A stretch of 64,000 nt of DNA from Effrenium voratum (lineage: Eukaryota; Sar; Dinophyceae; Suessiales; Symbiodiniaceae): positions 570,501 to 634,500 of the forward strand of contig CAUJNA010003295.1 in assembly GCA_963377175.1 (NCBI GenBank), in the 5' to 3' direction. The notes beneath the pieces were generated by a model that saw nothing but the letters and a program-made list of their open reading frames with translations, searched no databases and was not told the origin of the DNA. The position numbers and the translations under genes are program-made. The first letter of the stretch is position 1, and every line of letters begins with the position of its first letter. Below, piece after piece: positions 1 to 10,740 of the stretch.

Positions 1-68
1 GGCTCCTCCGCCTGGAGCACCGGCTCCCCGTTGGCCAGGCTCTTGATCCGCTGGCGCTCCTCCATGAC
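1..68 (-). CDS. Partial exon of an unrecognised gene at the window edge
   Basis: Read on the minus strand, an AG acceptor (positions 70-69) is followed by an open, highly charged segment starting VMEERQRIKSLANGEPVLQ and running off the window. The AG followed by G at the boundary matches the acceptor pattern of the other genes here. The charged, helical composition resembles the coiled-coil-like exons near 18.9 and 20.0 kb, so this may be a later exon of the same gene with element 1 sitting in the intron between them; that link is inference. No function can be named. Confidence 0.4.
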
Positions 69-255
69 CTTAATCCCAAAAACAGCCCCAAAGCTGTCGA
101 TTCTCGCCAAGCAGTGTATGCCATGTCCGCCGACATTGTGTAGGCGTATCGAATACCTAAGAGAGGACCCCCCCCACGCCCGACGTCTGATACGTAGGGT
201 TTAGGGGGGGGGGGGGTGAGATGGACTGTCAGGAACTATTCGACAAGCACACTCA
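69..255. other. Intron-like stretch with a poly-G run
   Basis: No gene seen. It contains a run of about 14 G residues near 200-216, preceded by two telomere-like units (TAGGGTTTAGGG). Two units are too few to call a telomere remnant. Confidence 0.4.
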
Positions 256-590
256 TCAACAGCAACAACAACAAACAACACACAACAAGCAACCACCAAG
301 AAACAACAAACAACACACAACAAGCAACAAGCAACAAGCAACAAACAACCAACAACAAGCAACAAGCAACAAACAACAAACAACACACAACAAGCAACAA
401 CCAAGAAACAACAAACAACAAGCGACACGCAACAAGCAACAAGCAACAAGCAACAAACAAACAACAAGCAACAAGCAACAAACAAGAAGCCACAAACAAC
501 AAACAACACACAACAAGCAACAAACAACAAGCAACAACAGGTAACAAACAACAAACGACAAACAACAAACAACAAACAACATGAACAACA
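256..590. repeat. CAACAA/CAAG-type microsatellite
   Basis: Imperfect tandem array of ACAACAAGCAACAA-like units, about 335 bp, almost without T on the plus strand. It stays open in all frames by composition (Asn/Lys/Gln/Thr on plus; Leu/Val/Cys on minus), so the apparent ORFs are not genes. Confidence 0.9.
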
Positions 591-625
591 GAAACAGACA
601 CAGCCACAACAAGAACTCCTGAGGC

Positions 626-2155
626 ATCAGTTGCGAGGTGGCTCTCTGGGCCATCTTGTCTGACAACCTCAGCACAGGCACCACTGCCACAATCAACAAC
701 AACAAGAACAACAGCACAGGGCCATCTTGTCTAGTCAGTGGCTCTCTGGGCCATCTTGTCTGACAACCTCAACACAAGCACCAGCACCGCTGCCACAAGC
801 ACAAGCACCAGTGCCACCACCAAATAACAAGAACAACAGCCCATCTTGAAGGTGGCTCGCTGGGCCATCTTGTCTACCATCGCACCTGTGAGGTGGCTCT
901 CTGGCCATCTTGTCCGACAAACCTCAACACAAGCACAAACTGCCACCACCAAAAAAAAAGAACAACCGCCCACCATCAAAATGACTCGCTGGGCCATCTT
1001 GTCTACCATCGCACCTGTGAGGTGGCTCTCTGGGCCATCTTGTCTGACAAACCTCAACACAAGCAGCAGCACCACTGCCACCACCAAAAAACAGGAACAA
1101 CAGCCCACCTTGAAAATGACTCGCTGGGCCATCTTCTCTACCATCGCACCTGTGAGGTGGCTCTCTGGGCCATCTTGTCTGACAACCTCAGCACCAGCAC
1201 CAGCACCACTGCCACCACCAAAACCAAAAACAACAACAGCCCATCTTGAAGGTGGCTCGCTGGGCCATCTTGTTGACCATCGCACCTGTGAGGTGGCTCT
1301 CTGGGCCATCTTGTCTGACAACCTCGCCACCAGCACCAGCACCACTGCCACCACCAAACCTACAAGAACAACTTGAAGGTTGCTCGCTGGGCCATCTTGT
1401 CTACCATCGCACCTGTGAGGTGGCTCTCTGGGCCATCTTGTCTGACAAACCTCAACACAAACACAAGCACCACTGCCAGCAAAAAACAAGAACAACAGCC
1501 CACCTTGAAAATGACTCGCTTGGCCATCTTGTCTACCATCGCACCTGTGACGTGGCTCTCTGGGCCATCTTGTCTGACAACCTCGCCACCAGCACCAGCA
1601 CCACTGCCACCACCAAACCTACAAGAACGACAGCACACCTTGAAGGTTGCTCGCTGGGCCATCTTGTCTACCTTTGCACCTGTGAGGTGGCTCTCTGGGC
1701 CATCTTGTCTGACAAACCTCAACACAAGCACAAGCACCACTGCCACCACAAAAAACAGGAACAGCCCACCTTGAAAATGACGCGCTCGGCCATCTTGTCT
1801 ACCATCGCACCTGGCTCTCTGGGCCATCTTGTCTGACAACCTCAGCACCAGCACCAGCAGCACTGCCACAACCAAAAAGAGCAACAGCACACCTTGAAGG
1901 TGGCTTGCCGGGCCATCTTGTCTACCACCACACCTGCGAGGTGGCTCGCTGGGCCATCTTGTCTGACAACCTCAACAAGCACCACCACCACTGCCACAAT
2001 CAACAACAACAAGAACAACAGCATAGGGCCATCTTGTCTAGTGAGCGGCTCTCTGGGCCATCTTGTCCGACCTCAACACAGGCACCGCTGCCACCACCAA
2101 ACCAACAAGAACAACAGCACACCTTGAAGGTGGCTCGCTAGGCCATCTTGCGCAG
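626..2155. repeat. Satellite array, unit about 132 bp
   Basis: About 11 diverged copies of a unit of roughly 126-136 bp; the phrase GGTGGCTCTCTGGGCCATC recurs near 1020, 1156, 1291, 1417, 1684 and 1811. Each unit holds two half-units, both containing CTGGGCCATCTTGTCT, joined by an A/C-rich linker (ACAAGCACCAGCACC). The array starts directly after the CAACAA microsatellite and its linker has the same composition, which suggests a common origin. ORFs read through it have no family resemblance. Confidence 0.9.
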
Positions 2156-2882
2156 GAAACTGCCCCACGTGCCAATCACAACCTGAAACTCATCCACAGC
2201 GCCCGCAGATCAATGGAAGCTTTCTTAGCGCAGTACGATCAGCAGAGGGCCTTGGCTGAAGGAAGGCTCTTGGACTTTCAGGCTGGCACCAAGCATCTCC
2301 GAGCAGGGCTCGCAGAACAGATGGACATGCTGCGGGACAAAATTGATGCTGTCTTTGCCTGGATGGCAAAAGGCTTTCTCAGGAATGGAGGCACAAGCGA
2401 GCGGCCGCCCAGGCTGCGCAGACACGACGTGTTCCTAAAGAGCTTTACGCCGCATCGGCGCTTGTGGCTGGCTGCCAAGCTCCTTGCGAGTATGTGAAGG
2501 GAACATCGCCATGTGAGCGGTACCTCTCCCCTAACAGCAACGTGATGAGCTTGGTGTGCAGCAACTCGTTCTTGGAATCATCTGCTGGAGACTCGAGAAG
2601 AAGAAGTGTAGCCTGCGAAACAGTGGGGCGACTTAAAACCTACTTCTGGGCAGTGCGTAGGAATCAAATCGACCGAGATCCACAAGGTGGCATGGGAGCT
2701 TCAAGTTATCCGTCTGCCCAGTGACGAGGCCCTGTTGGAGTGGCAGCTCTCAGACAATCTCGAGGCGGAGCAGAAATCAAACGTTGGTGGCTTGAATTGA
2801 GCGAGCTCTGCCGAGAGCTGCGGAAAGTCTTGGCTGACCATTGCCGCAGCATCATCAAGAGCTTTCTGCGCTGGAGCGATTC
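2156..2882 (+). other. Flank of element 1 with decayed coding-like segments
   Basis: Between satellite and element. Short plus-strand stretches look formerly coding, such as a helical segment at 2215-2400 (EGRLLDFQAGTKHLRAGL) and one at 2660-2790 (WELQVIRLPSDEALLEWQL), but they lie in different frames and are broken by stops. No family recognised. It could be the leader of a related element or an unrelated gene relic. Confidence 0.3.
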
Positions 2883-2900
2883 CCCCGGCAGTGGGCCTCA
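2883..2900 (+). repeat. Left copy of an 18-bp terminal direct repeat (LTR-end remnant)
   Basis: CCCCGGCAGTGGGCCTCA is found here and at 15374-15391. It ends in CA, as LTRs do. Sequence upstream of the two copies does not match, so at most the last 18 bp of a 5' LTR survive. Confidence 0.5.
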
Positions 2901-2905
2901 ATTTG

Positions 2906-2917
2906 TGGTAGTGGAGC
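2906..2917 (+). promoter_or_regulatory. Candidate primer-binding site
   Basis: TGGTAGTGGAGC lies 5 bases after the proposed LTR end. It matches the initiator-tRNA-Met-type copia primer site (TGGTATCAGAGC) at 9 of 12 positions. Position and partial match support it; the mismatches fit a decayed copy. Confidence 0.4.
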
Positions 2918-2944
2918 AGGTTTTCCGCAGAGATCCAAGGGAAG

Positions 2945-4378
2945 ATGTCATCCGATGGAGAAGGCTTCATGGAAGCCTATTCAAGTATGGCCAAACCATC
3001 AGGCTATACGGAGGAAACACTCAATTTATCGATGACCGCCAAGCAGCCGCCATCGTACGACGGAAAAGTCAGCTGGTTTAGGTATGAAGAACTCGTGGAC
3101 GACTGGGTGACAATCACTACGGTGGAAGCACCCAAGAGAGGACCTCTGCTCAAGAGCAGACTCACAGGAGATGCCTATATGTACAAGGCAGTCCTCCAAA
3201 ATGACCTTTTGCAAGATCCTGATGAAGGAGTCAACTACTTCAAGAACACGCTGAAGAAGTACTTTTTGAAAGGTGCAACCAACGTGTATCTGTACAGGCT
3301 CCTCGGTTTCTTCAATCATAGAAGGCAGAACCAAGAGTTCCTCATTTTTACATCAAAATCCGAAATCCTTCTCATGAGATTGAAGGCAGCATGGATGGAC
3401 TTGATGCCCGTTTTCACGGCACAGTCCCCATCATTTTAACAGTCCGTACAGGATGCAAGTGCAAAAACAATTGCTCGACATCAGCAAGCAGCTGGTACTT
3501 GAGCACCGCCTCCAGTCCTGCCCAATGAGGATGATCCAACAGTCCTCAGACAGTATATCACGGGACTGCAGGACAGACAGCGGGACGCATTTCCCTTCGG
3601 GGATAATCTCATTGCGCAGTTTTTCATTATACAGAGTGAGTTGTCAGATCAGCAGAGAGAAAGACTGACAAGCGCAATGTCATTGAGAAACATTTCACTA
3701 GAGAACTACTCCTATGAGATGCTAAAGACGCACTGCCATGAACTCTTGATCACGACCAGGACATCCATTCAAGATCCATCCATCCGACCTCAAGGAGGCA
3801 CCGAAGCAACACATTCTTCATCATCGAACAAGGTGAATACGAAGGAGAAGAAGGCTTTTGGGTTGAGGATGAAGAAGGACTTGAAGGATTCATGTCAAAC
3901 AACGATGAAGAGACATTCTGGGTCCTCGAGGAGAACGATGCGTTCATAGCAAGAAAAGTGTCAGGGCGGAATTTCAGATTCAAGAAGAGAAAAGGAAAAG
4001 GAAAATCAGGAAACAAAAAGGGCAGTCACCAACGAGGTGGCTTTAAACCCTTCAGAAAAAGCGGTTCTGGCGGGAAGGCCAATATGGCCAATGAGAACTA
4101 TGATCCCTACGACCAGGCATATTGGGGAAAAGGCAAAGGAAAGAAGGGAAAGAAATGAAAATCAAAATTCAAATATCCCTATGATGGAAACAAGGGTTAT
4201 CCACCCTATGAGAATGGCAAAGGAAAAGGCGGACATGACAAAGGAAAATCCAAGACGTTCGCAGCCATCGCAGAGAAGACGGAGGAGCAGCCCGCCATCC
4301 AGCAGACTGCACCATCCACAGAGCCTACCTATGCCGGTTGGACAGACCAAGATTGGGATCAATCATGGACATGGAACT
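2945..4378 (+). pseudogene. Copia gag (capsid) remnant
   Basis: ATG at 2945 opens a capsid-like segment (PSYDGKVSWFRYEELVDDWV near residue 36) to 3439. The sequence then moves through other frames (about 3500-3950, then 3892-4158 and on to about 4378). The C-terminal part is very basic and Lys/Gly-rich (KGKGKSGNKKG; several KGKGK clusters) and may bind RNA. No CCHC zinc knuckle is seen, unlike element 2. At least three frame changes mean no intact Gag. Capsid assignment rests on the early position and the Gag-like YDGK..W..Y pattern. Confidence 0.55.
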
Positions 4379-4499
4379 GAACAAGGCTGGTACTCATCCC
4401 ATGAGACATCCAGCACAGGACAAGCGCTAATGGCATTCCATGACGCATATGAGCATCATGAGAAAGAGGCCATCCACGGGAAGCTGATCCAATCAGATG

Positions 4500-5230
4500 C
4501 AGTTTCAGAACACAATTTGTCCGTCACAACAAATCACAGCCTTTTGGCAACAAAGCTGATGGCGCCTGTCATCAACCCTCAGCACAATCCGACCTGTGCG
4601 ATCCTGGACAACGGATGTACCAGATCCATGGGCAGCTGGCATGCAATCCAGCGTTTTACTCAGGCCATCGAACCCATGAAGGACATCATCTCCTATCAGT
4701 ACATCCCGGCCAAGACCAAGTTCACTTTTGCAAGCGGAGAGACCGCCTGGACCCTGCATCTTCGATATCACACAACTCCCCCACGCAGTACCAACACCGA
4801 CGTCCTTGACACCTCAATGTGACAAGATCACATGCAAGGCTTTTGGCATGAACCGTCAAGCAGTTCCGGTATCTGGTACAGGACATGCACTCGTCGATCT
4901 CGCTGGAGTTGCAAGAGTGAAGGCACATGGAGAAAGTCTACGATGATGACAACAGCATCAAGTTTCCCTCCAGGGATATCGCCAAGAGTGAAACTGTTTG
5001 TGCAGCAAAATCATCCGAGACGAAAAAGGACCTGGCAACTCCCAAAATCATTGGGTCTCAGAAGCAGGACCATTGGATCCTTGACAAGAAGAACAGGCAG
5101 CTCATCCGTGCGCACATCACGCCTCGAAAGGCACTGTTCACACCAAATCCAAGGAATGTCCAATCAATCCTGATAACATTAGCCGAGAGCGTCGGTAATC
5201 ATTGATGCATCCGAAGGTGGAGATCCAGAC
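4500..5230 (+). pseudogene. Retrotransposon aspartic protease remnant
   Basis: The segment CAILDNGCTRSMGSWHAIQ (codons near 4590-4650) has the D-[SN]-G-[AC]-[ST] active-site pattern of retroviral-type aspartic proteases, here D-N-G-C-T. It sits between gag and integrase as in copia Pol. Downstream pieces (4927-5205, 5245-5440) lie in other frames and read as linker. The protease would release Gag and Pol products. Confidence 0.6.
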
Positions 5231-5439
5231 ATTCTAGAAGACAATTGGAGACTTACATCCCAGGCAAAAAGGCCATTTTCACCTTCACGGACAATTCGCT
5301 TAAGGACGAAGAAGCAGGCTCAGGATCGGCAGCAGACAGGATCGTCGACAAGAAGGGCCGGTCGACCATTGAGCCAGATCCTTTCGCACCATCCTCAGAA
5401 GAACCAACAACGCTTCCGCTTGCACTGGGCAGAATCCAC

Positions 5440-6424
5440 AAGCGATTGTCAAATCCCGAAGAGTTGAAGAAGCTCCACCTCCAGCATCATCACATGACAA
5501 CAGATCAATTTCGATTTAGAACTCGCTCCCTGGTATTTGCCGAAATCAACATTCGATCTATTTGACAAAATCAGAAGTGAATGTGAAGTTTGCCAAGCGG
5601 CAAAACATGCACCATCACGAAGCAAGACGAGTGGACTTCGAGCGGACACCTTTGGCGACATGACATTCATTGATCACTGTCAAGTTCCTCTTGGAACAGG
5701 AGAACACATCATTGTTTTTGTCATCATGGATGGAGCAACAACATTGCTCACTGCAGAGGCAGTGACAACTACGCAAGAAGTCGAGAACATCACTGTCCTC
5801 AGGAACTATTTTGACCAGTACCACTTGCAGCTCAAATCAGTTGTCGCAGATCAAGCCTTCATGACGGAGACATGGGAACATTTCAATCAATCCCTTGACA
5901 TCACACCGATATCATTGGGACCGAATACACCATGGCCAAATCGAGCTGAAGCTGCAGTTCGACTCCTGAAGGCACAACTCAAGATCATGCTCAGTTCCAT
6001 CAAGGCAGGCACAGCACCTGCCACACTGAAGAAAGTGACATATAGACAGCTGGTGAAGGCAGCTGCAACTGTCAGGAATCAGACTGTCACCTACGGGGGT
6101 GTAACACCATTGGAGCTCGCATTCGGAAGACGACCAGCAGATCTCACCCAACTCGATGTCGCAACACCAACTCAGCTAACGATTGACAGGAATGAGGAAG
6201 AGATGACAGCCAGCCAGATCAAGCAGCTGTCCAAGCAAGCATTCCAAGAAGCACGTCAATCCGAAGACATCCGACGAGACCTTGCTCAAAATCTCCGAAT
6301 GAGTTCTAAGCCTCTTCAGGTGAAGGACAAGGTATTTTACTGGCAGGAAGACAAATCCAAGATCCGTTCCGATGGAAGCAAGGGAGGAATATGGCTAAAA
6401 GGGAAAGTCATTGATCAATGGTAG
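5440..6424 (+). pseudogene. Copia integrase
   Basis: The N-terminal zinc domain is split by a frameshift: LHLQHHH (about 5476) is in one frame and CEVCQAAKHAP (about 5586) in the next, together giving the HHCC pattern. The catalytic core follows in the 5537-6424 frame, with first Asp in MTFIDHCQ, second in VVADQAF and Glu in NRAEAAVRLLK. The D-to-E spacing is 32 residues rather than the usual 35, hinting at a small deletion. It would insert element cDNA into host DNA. The frame continues from 6418 into the linker before the methyltransferase-like domain. Confidence 0.85.
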
Positions 6425-6521
6425 GACTTGATCTTGGGACTCGACTCATCAAGGTTAACATGACGAAGGTCAGAAAGGATGAAACCATTTTTCCGAGAAA
6501 AAACCTGGAATTGATCTGCTC

Positions 6522-7277
6522 TTGCCAGAAGAGCGAGAATCCTTGCAGAAGGAGCAAACCGGCTCCTCTGCCGATACCAAGAAGAAGGAGCCATCCGCAC
6601 CAGCTCCAAAGCCAAAATCCTCAGTGCCATTACGTAAAACGGGAAAGACAACTCCCAAACCTGCAGCACCTCATCCGGCAGAGAACATGTTCGTCGAGGA
6701 CCTCACATCCGTTCCTGAACAAGCACACTGGAATTGTGTACGTAAAGGGAAGATCCACGTTCTCGAGATCTTTGCAGGAAGTGCCAGATTCAGTCAGTGC
6801 TGTGCACTCTCAGGTCTTAAGGTTGGGACTCCCGTAGACATCCGCACCGGATTCGACGTAATGACATCCAAGGGACGACACATGGTCATGGAGATCATCA
6901 GGGAGCAAGCACCTGATGTAATCCTCATGTCACCGGTCTGTGGACCGTGGTCAAACACGCAGAACATCGACCAACAAAGAGTCTGGGAGAAGCGGAAACG
7001 CTACCTTCCCATGGTTGAGTTTGTGGCATCCATTGCAAGATATCAGCTGAAGCACGGAAGATATTTCATCATTCAAAACCCTCAGACATCCAAGATATGG
7101 TATCTGAATTCTATGCAGCAACTGTTTTCAGATCCATCCGTGACGTGGGGAGATTTCCATTTCTGTGCATACGGACTGAAAGATTCTGAATCCGGGCTCA
7201 GAAGTCTCAAGCCCACGAGCTTGATGCACTCACTGCTTACCTCCCGAGGTAATGAGACCGATCTCCAGAAGGTGTAA
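6522..7277 (+). CDS. C5 cytosine methyltransferase-like domain inside the element
   Basis: After a Lys/Pro-rich linker the frame shows C5-methyltransferase landmarks in order. Motif I (AdoMet loop) is LEIFAGSARFS near 6760. A motif IV equivalent is MSPVCGPWSN near 6930, keeping the catalytic-type Cys but with Val where the usual Pro-Pro-Cys has Pro. A motif VI-like FIIQNPQTSKIW lies near 7065, with Gln in place of the usual Glu. A late segment is LRSLKPTSLM. It lies between integrase and reverse transcriptase. Cytosine methyltransferases have been described in dinoflagellate retrotransposons. The altered motifs leave activity doubtful. Motif order and spacing support the fold call; it is remote from host methyltransferases. 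Confidence 0.65.
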   Translation: MPEERESLQKEQTGSSADTKKKEPSAPAPKPKSSVPLRKTGKTTPKPAAPHPAENMFVEDLTSVPEQAHWNCVRKGKIHVLEIFAGSARFSQCCALSGLKVGTPVDIRTGFDVMTSKGRHMVMEIIREQAPDVILMSPVCGPWSNTQNIDQQRVWEKRKRYLPMVEFVASIARYQLKHGRYFIIQNPQTSKIWYLNSMQQLFSDPSVTWGDFHFCAYGLKDSESGLRSLKPTSLMHSLLTSRGNETDLQKV

Positions 7278-7278
7278 A

Positions 7279-8840
7279 AATTCTACCAGCTCAGTCAAGC
7301 ATGAACATCAACCCCTCGAGGGAAATGCTGGTACTTTCGGAAGCAGAACCAAGCTGGCACAGGTGTATCCTTACCAGTTCTGTCAGGATCTCGCCCACAT
7401 TGACAAGGAGTTCAACATGACCAGCAGTAGTCTTGCGGTCAGAATCCAGGACCTCCCGTTCAACAAGGACGTTCAACCATTGGTCATCCAAGATCCGCTA
7501 GTCCAGAAATTTCAGAAGACGATGAAGCAGTACCCACCGGGGACTGAAATCGATATCTTCAAACAAGATCCCAATGACTGGCGATGTCAGAACATGTGGA
7601 ATGGTTGCAAGAAGTTGAGACAATTGTGCATCTCATCCACTCAGTACGATGCATGTACAGCATTCGTCCACACCATCGGCATCAACATGCCAATTACGTC
7701 ACCTCCGGACGATGCGATCATATCCTTCTGGCAGCCTGATCAGCTGAATAGGATTTGGGTCTTGCCTGCATCCAAATGCAATTGGGAGAAAGATGATCCG
7801 AAGACTTGGCACGCTGTGATGTTTTCATCCGTTCATCAGTCATTCTCAGATGCGCCGGCTATCAGGCCGATGCCCATCGAGACGGATCCATCGGATCCTA
7901 CGGATGCACCTCAACAACCTGACACACAGCAGCCGCCTCATCAACCGGACCATCCCATGCCTGATCCAAGACCTCCAACTCCACCGGACGAGAACATGTC
8001 AGATCCTCCTCCACGTCCTCCACATCAGCCTGATCATCCCACGCCGCCAGCACCACGCAGTGTATCACCAGACAGTCCAGTGGATCCACCACTGCCGCCA
8101 CACGACAAACCTGGCGGAGGAGATTCAGCGCTAAACGGCGAAAACAGTCCATTTCATCCTCGAGTGGACTCAACACCTGCGATTCTAACAAATCCCGAAG
8201 CAGAAGACCATGATGAAGATCTTGAACTGCCAACACTTGAGCAAGAAGAAACGACTGGCAGTCCATCCAAGAAGCAGAAGACTGGGAAGAAGACTGGGAA
8301 GAAGAAGAAGAAGAAGAAGCCAGATGACAATGATGAGTCACCTGAGCATTCTCCCAGAAATGAACCTGCATCTTCATCCAATTACAATCCGAACAATCCA
8401 GCAAACTTGCCGGTAATATATGAAAGTGAGGAAGAACTGATCCCTCATGTTCCAACCTCATCCGGCACTGGAAGTTCAGAGAGAACCATGAGATATACTG
8501 ACCAGGAAGATGGAGAATCTGAAGACTCTCAGAAAACCAGATCTTACGATGATCACCAGGCTGAGCAGAAGATCTGTGCGAACACTGGATCCTTTACGGT
8601 TCCGAGAGATATTGAAGGAAACCCTGTCCTTCTTGGACGTGTGAAAGGGACTTCCAACCCATCGCCCGGATGCGGATTCTCTCATCAGAAATACACAGAT
8701 CAGAATCATGTGGACCAGTTATGCAAGAACATGACCGACGATGACCGTGCACTCTTAGTTTTGTACTCATCCAAGCAAGAATCCTTGAAGGCTTGCTCCA
8801 CATCCGCACTTATTGGCAAGAAGCGGAAGGAAGCGACAGC
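7279..8840 (+). CDS. Linker region of Pol, proline-rich then acidic/basic
   Basis: First half of a 651-codon open frame (7252-9207). It begins with an unrecognised segment (about 7400-7840, with WRCQNMWNGCKKLRQLC). A Pro/Asp/His-rich disordered stretch follows (7860-8140, repeated PHQPDHP), then a basic Lys run (near 8280-8330) and acidic tracts. No catalytic motif. Such low-complexity linkers commonly separate integrase from reverse transcriptase in copia Pol. Confidence 0.6.
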
Positions 8841-9924
8841 CACTGAAATAAAGGCTTATCAGAAGCAATTCCTTGAAGCCAAGCAGCTTGAGTGCAAATC
8901 TTGGCTTGATAACGAAGTGCTCGACTTGGTCGACACACGCAAGATTCAGGTCAGGAACTGGGTCACTGGTCGCTGGGTCCTTACCCTAAAGCGAGACAAG
9001 GATGGTAACTTCCTGAAGACCAAGGCTCGCTGGGTCCTCCGGGGCTTCCAAGACAAGCAGAAGAATGATCAGCAGACAGATAGTCCTGCTGCATCCAGGA
9101 GTGGCTTCTGCCTTGCAATCCAAGCAGCCGCAAATAAGGGCTGGAAAATATTTCACATAGATTTGAAGACAGCATTCCTCCAAACAAGCATACGATCAGA
9201 CTCGTGACATCATTTGTCAGATCCCTGCTGAAATGGGATATCCACCACACATTGGAGCGCGCATGAAGAAGCCTGCCTACAGGCTAAATGACGCACCCCG
9301 CAGATGGTGGAACATCCTTGATTCGGCACTCCGTTCTTACGGACTGGTGCCAACCAGGGCAGACCGTTGTACATATGTATACTACGGCAAGCAGCTTCCG
9401 AAGCCCGCACTGGTGAGTGAAAAGAAGTCATCCAATACTTTCGATCTCGAAGGAGCAGTTGATTACCTTATGGATCCTGTTTCCGGTAACAATGCCAAGA
9501 ATCGACAAGTTCATGGAGCACTTTCTCTTCATGTTGATGATCTTCTTCTGACGGGTGATGATGTGTTCGAGAAGGAAAACATGGGACGACTTCGCAAAGA
9601 TTTAAGTTGGTTCCGAAGACAAAAATGATTGCCTCTTCGTAGGACAACGCATCCAATGAAAGCAAGATGACAAGCATGGCTGGTACATCAATGTGCATCA
9701 GAACGTTGCCACTGACGAACTTCAGGAGATCACTCTTGACAAGTATCTGAAGGACGACACTCCTCTTACTCCACAAATGCATACTGCATACAGAACATAC
9801 AGAAGTGTCCTAGGTCAGATCAATTGGCTACAATCGCGAACGCAGTTCCACATTGGTTATCAATTCTCCAGGTGTGCATCCAAGGCATCATCACCGACCA
9901 TTGAGGACGTCCGCGCCATTAATT
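8841..9924 (+). pseudogene. Copia reverse transcriptase, frameshifted
   Basis: The fingers/palm start reads WVLTLKRDKDG, then ARWVLRGFQDKQ and IFHIDLKTAFLQ, the copia pattern with the first catalytic Asp. A frameshift near 9183-9188 moves the reading to 9195-9628, which has YRLNDAPRRWW and LHVDDLLLTGDD, the catalytic box (usually YVDD, here HVDD). A second shift near 9625 leads to TAYRTYRSVLGQINWLQS and the connection to RNase H. A stop lies at 9925. All core motifs are present but the frame is broken at least twice. Confidence 0.85.
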
Positions 9925-9934
9925 AGACAGTCAG

Positions 9935-10646
9935 AACCATCAAAAGCATTCCGCTTAGTATGAGATTCTGGCCCCTTCGTGGCAAGACACGCATAGTTGG
10001 TTATCCAGATGCATCCTATCGCAACAATGAAGATAAGTCATCCCAACGTGCGCATGTTATACTTCTCGCAGAACAAAGAGATCTTCGCCAGGGCTCATCG
10101 AACTCGAGAGGCTCATTGGTCGACTATGAGACGCACAAGATCACCGCCACAACCATGTCCACAACTGTTGCAGAATTGCACGGACTGATGCGTTGTTTCG
10201 GTTCAGCATTATTTCTTCGCGGTCTCTGGTCAGACATCACAGGCGAAATCGCAGATGTACACATCCGCACTGATGCGAATAATCTTCTCACCACAGCATC
10301 CACAACACATCACCTGGAACAGAAAGAGACAATGCATTTGATCCAAATGTTGAGAAAGGAAAGCAACAGTAAACAGATGCATGATCTTGCACATGTACGA
10401 AGTGAAGACTGCCTAGCAGATTCGCTGACCAAGCATTCAGTCAAAGCAGACGAGCTCATCAAGGCCGTCCTCACGGGCAATCTCTTGAATGTTGATGCAC
10501 ATCCGCCCTTCCGTACTATGTTGCAGAACAAAGCATTTTTGGTTGAGTGGCTAGCACACAATACGAAGCACGGACCCGACATCGTTGCCTTTGCAGGAGT
10601 CGGTATAGCAGAATCCATGTTTGCTTATTGGGGAACCTGGGCATGA
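9935..10646 (+). CDS. Copia RNase H domain
   Basis: The four acidic residues are visible in order: Asp in VGYPDASYRNN, Glu in TVAELHGLMR, Asp in HIRTDANNLL and Asp in EDCLADSLTKH. This is the copia RNase H1 fold, which removes the RNA strand during cDNA synthesis. The frame is open from about 9960 to the stop near 10646. A stop at 9925 separates it from the reverse transcriptase. Confidence 0.85.
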
Positions 10647-10740
10647 TCCACATGTCCAAGAATTCTGATGCATGAGTTTTTCATTTTGCACATTTTCAAT
10701 TCCTCAAATCCGTGATGCGTGTTTTTGCAATTGATCCATT

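Noticed and set aside
190..216. Telomere remnant
   Set aside because: Only two TTTAGGG-like units next to a poly-G run.
201..717. Overlapping ORFs of 100-150 codons on both strands
   Set aside because: They are translations of the CAACAA microsatellite, open in every frame because the repeat lacks stop codons.
731..1890. ORFs of up to 254 codons on both strands over the satellite
   Set aside because: The repeating peptide follows the 132-bp DNA unit, and both strands are open; no known domain.
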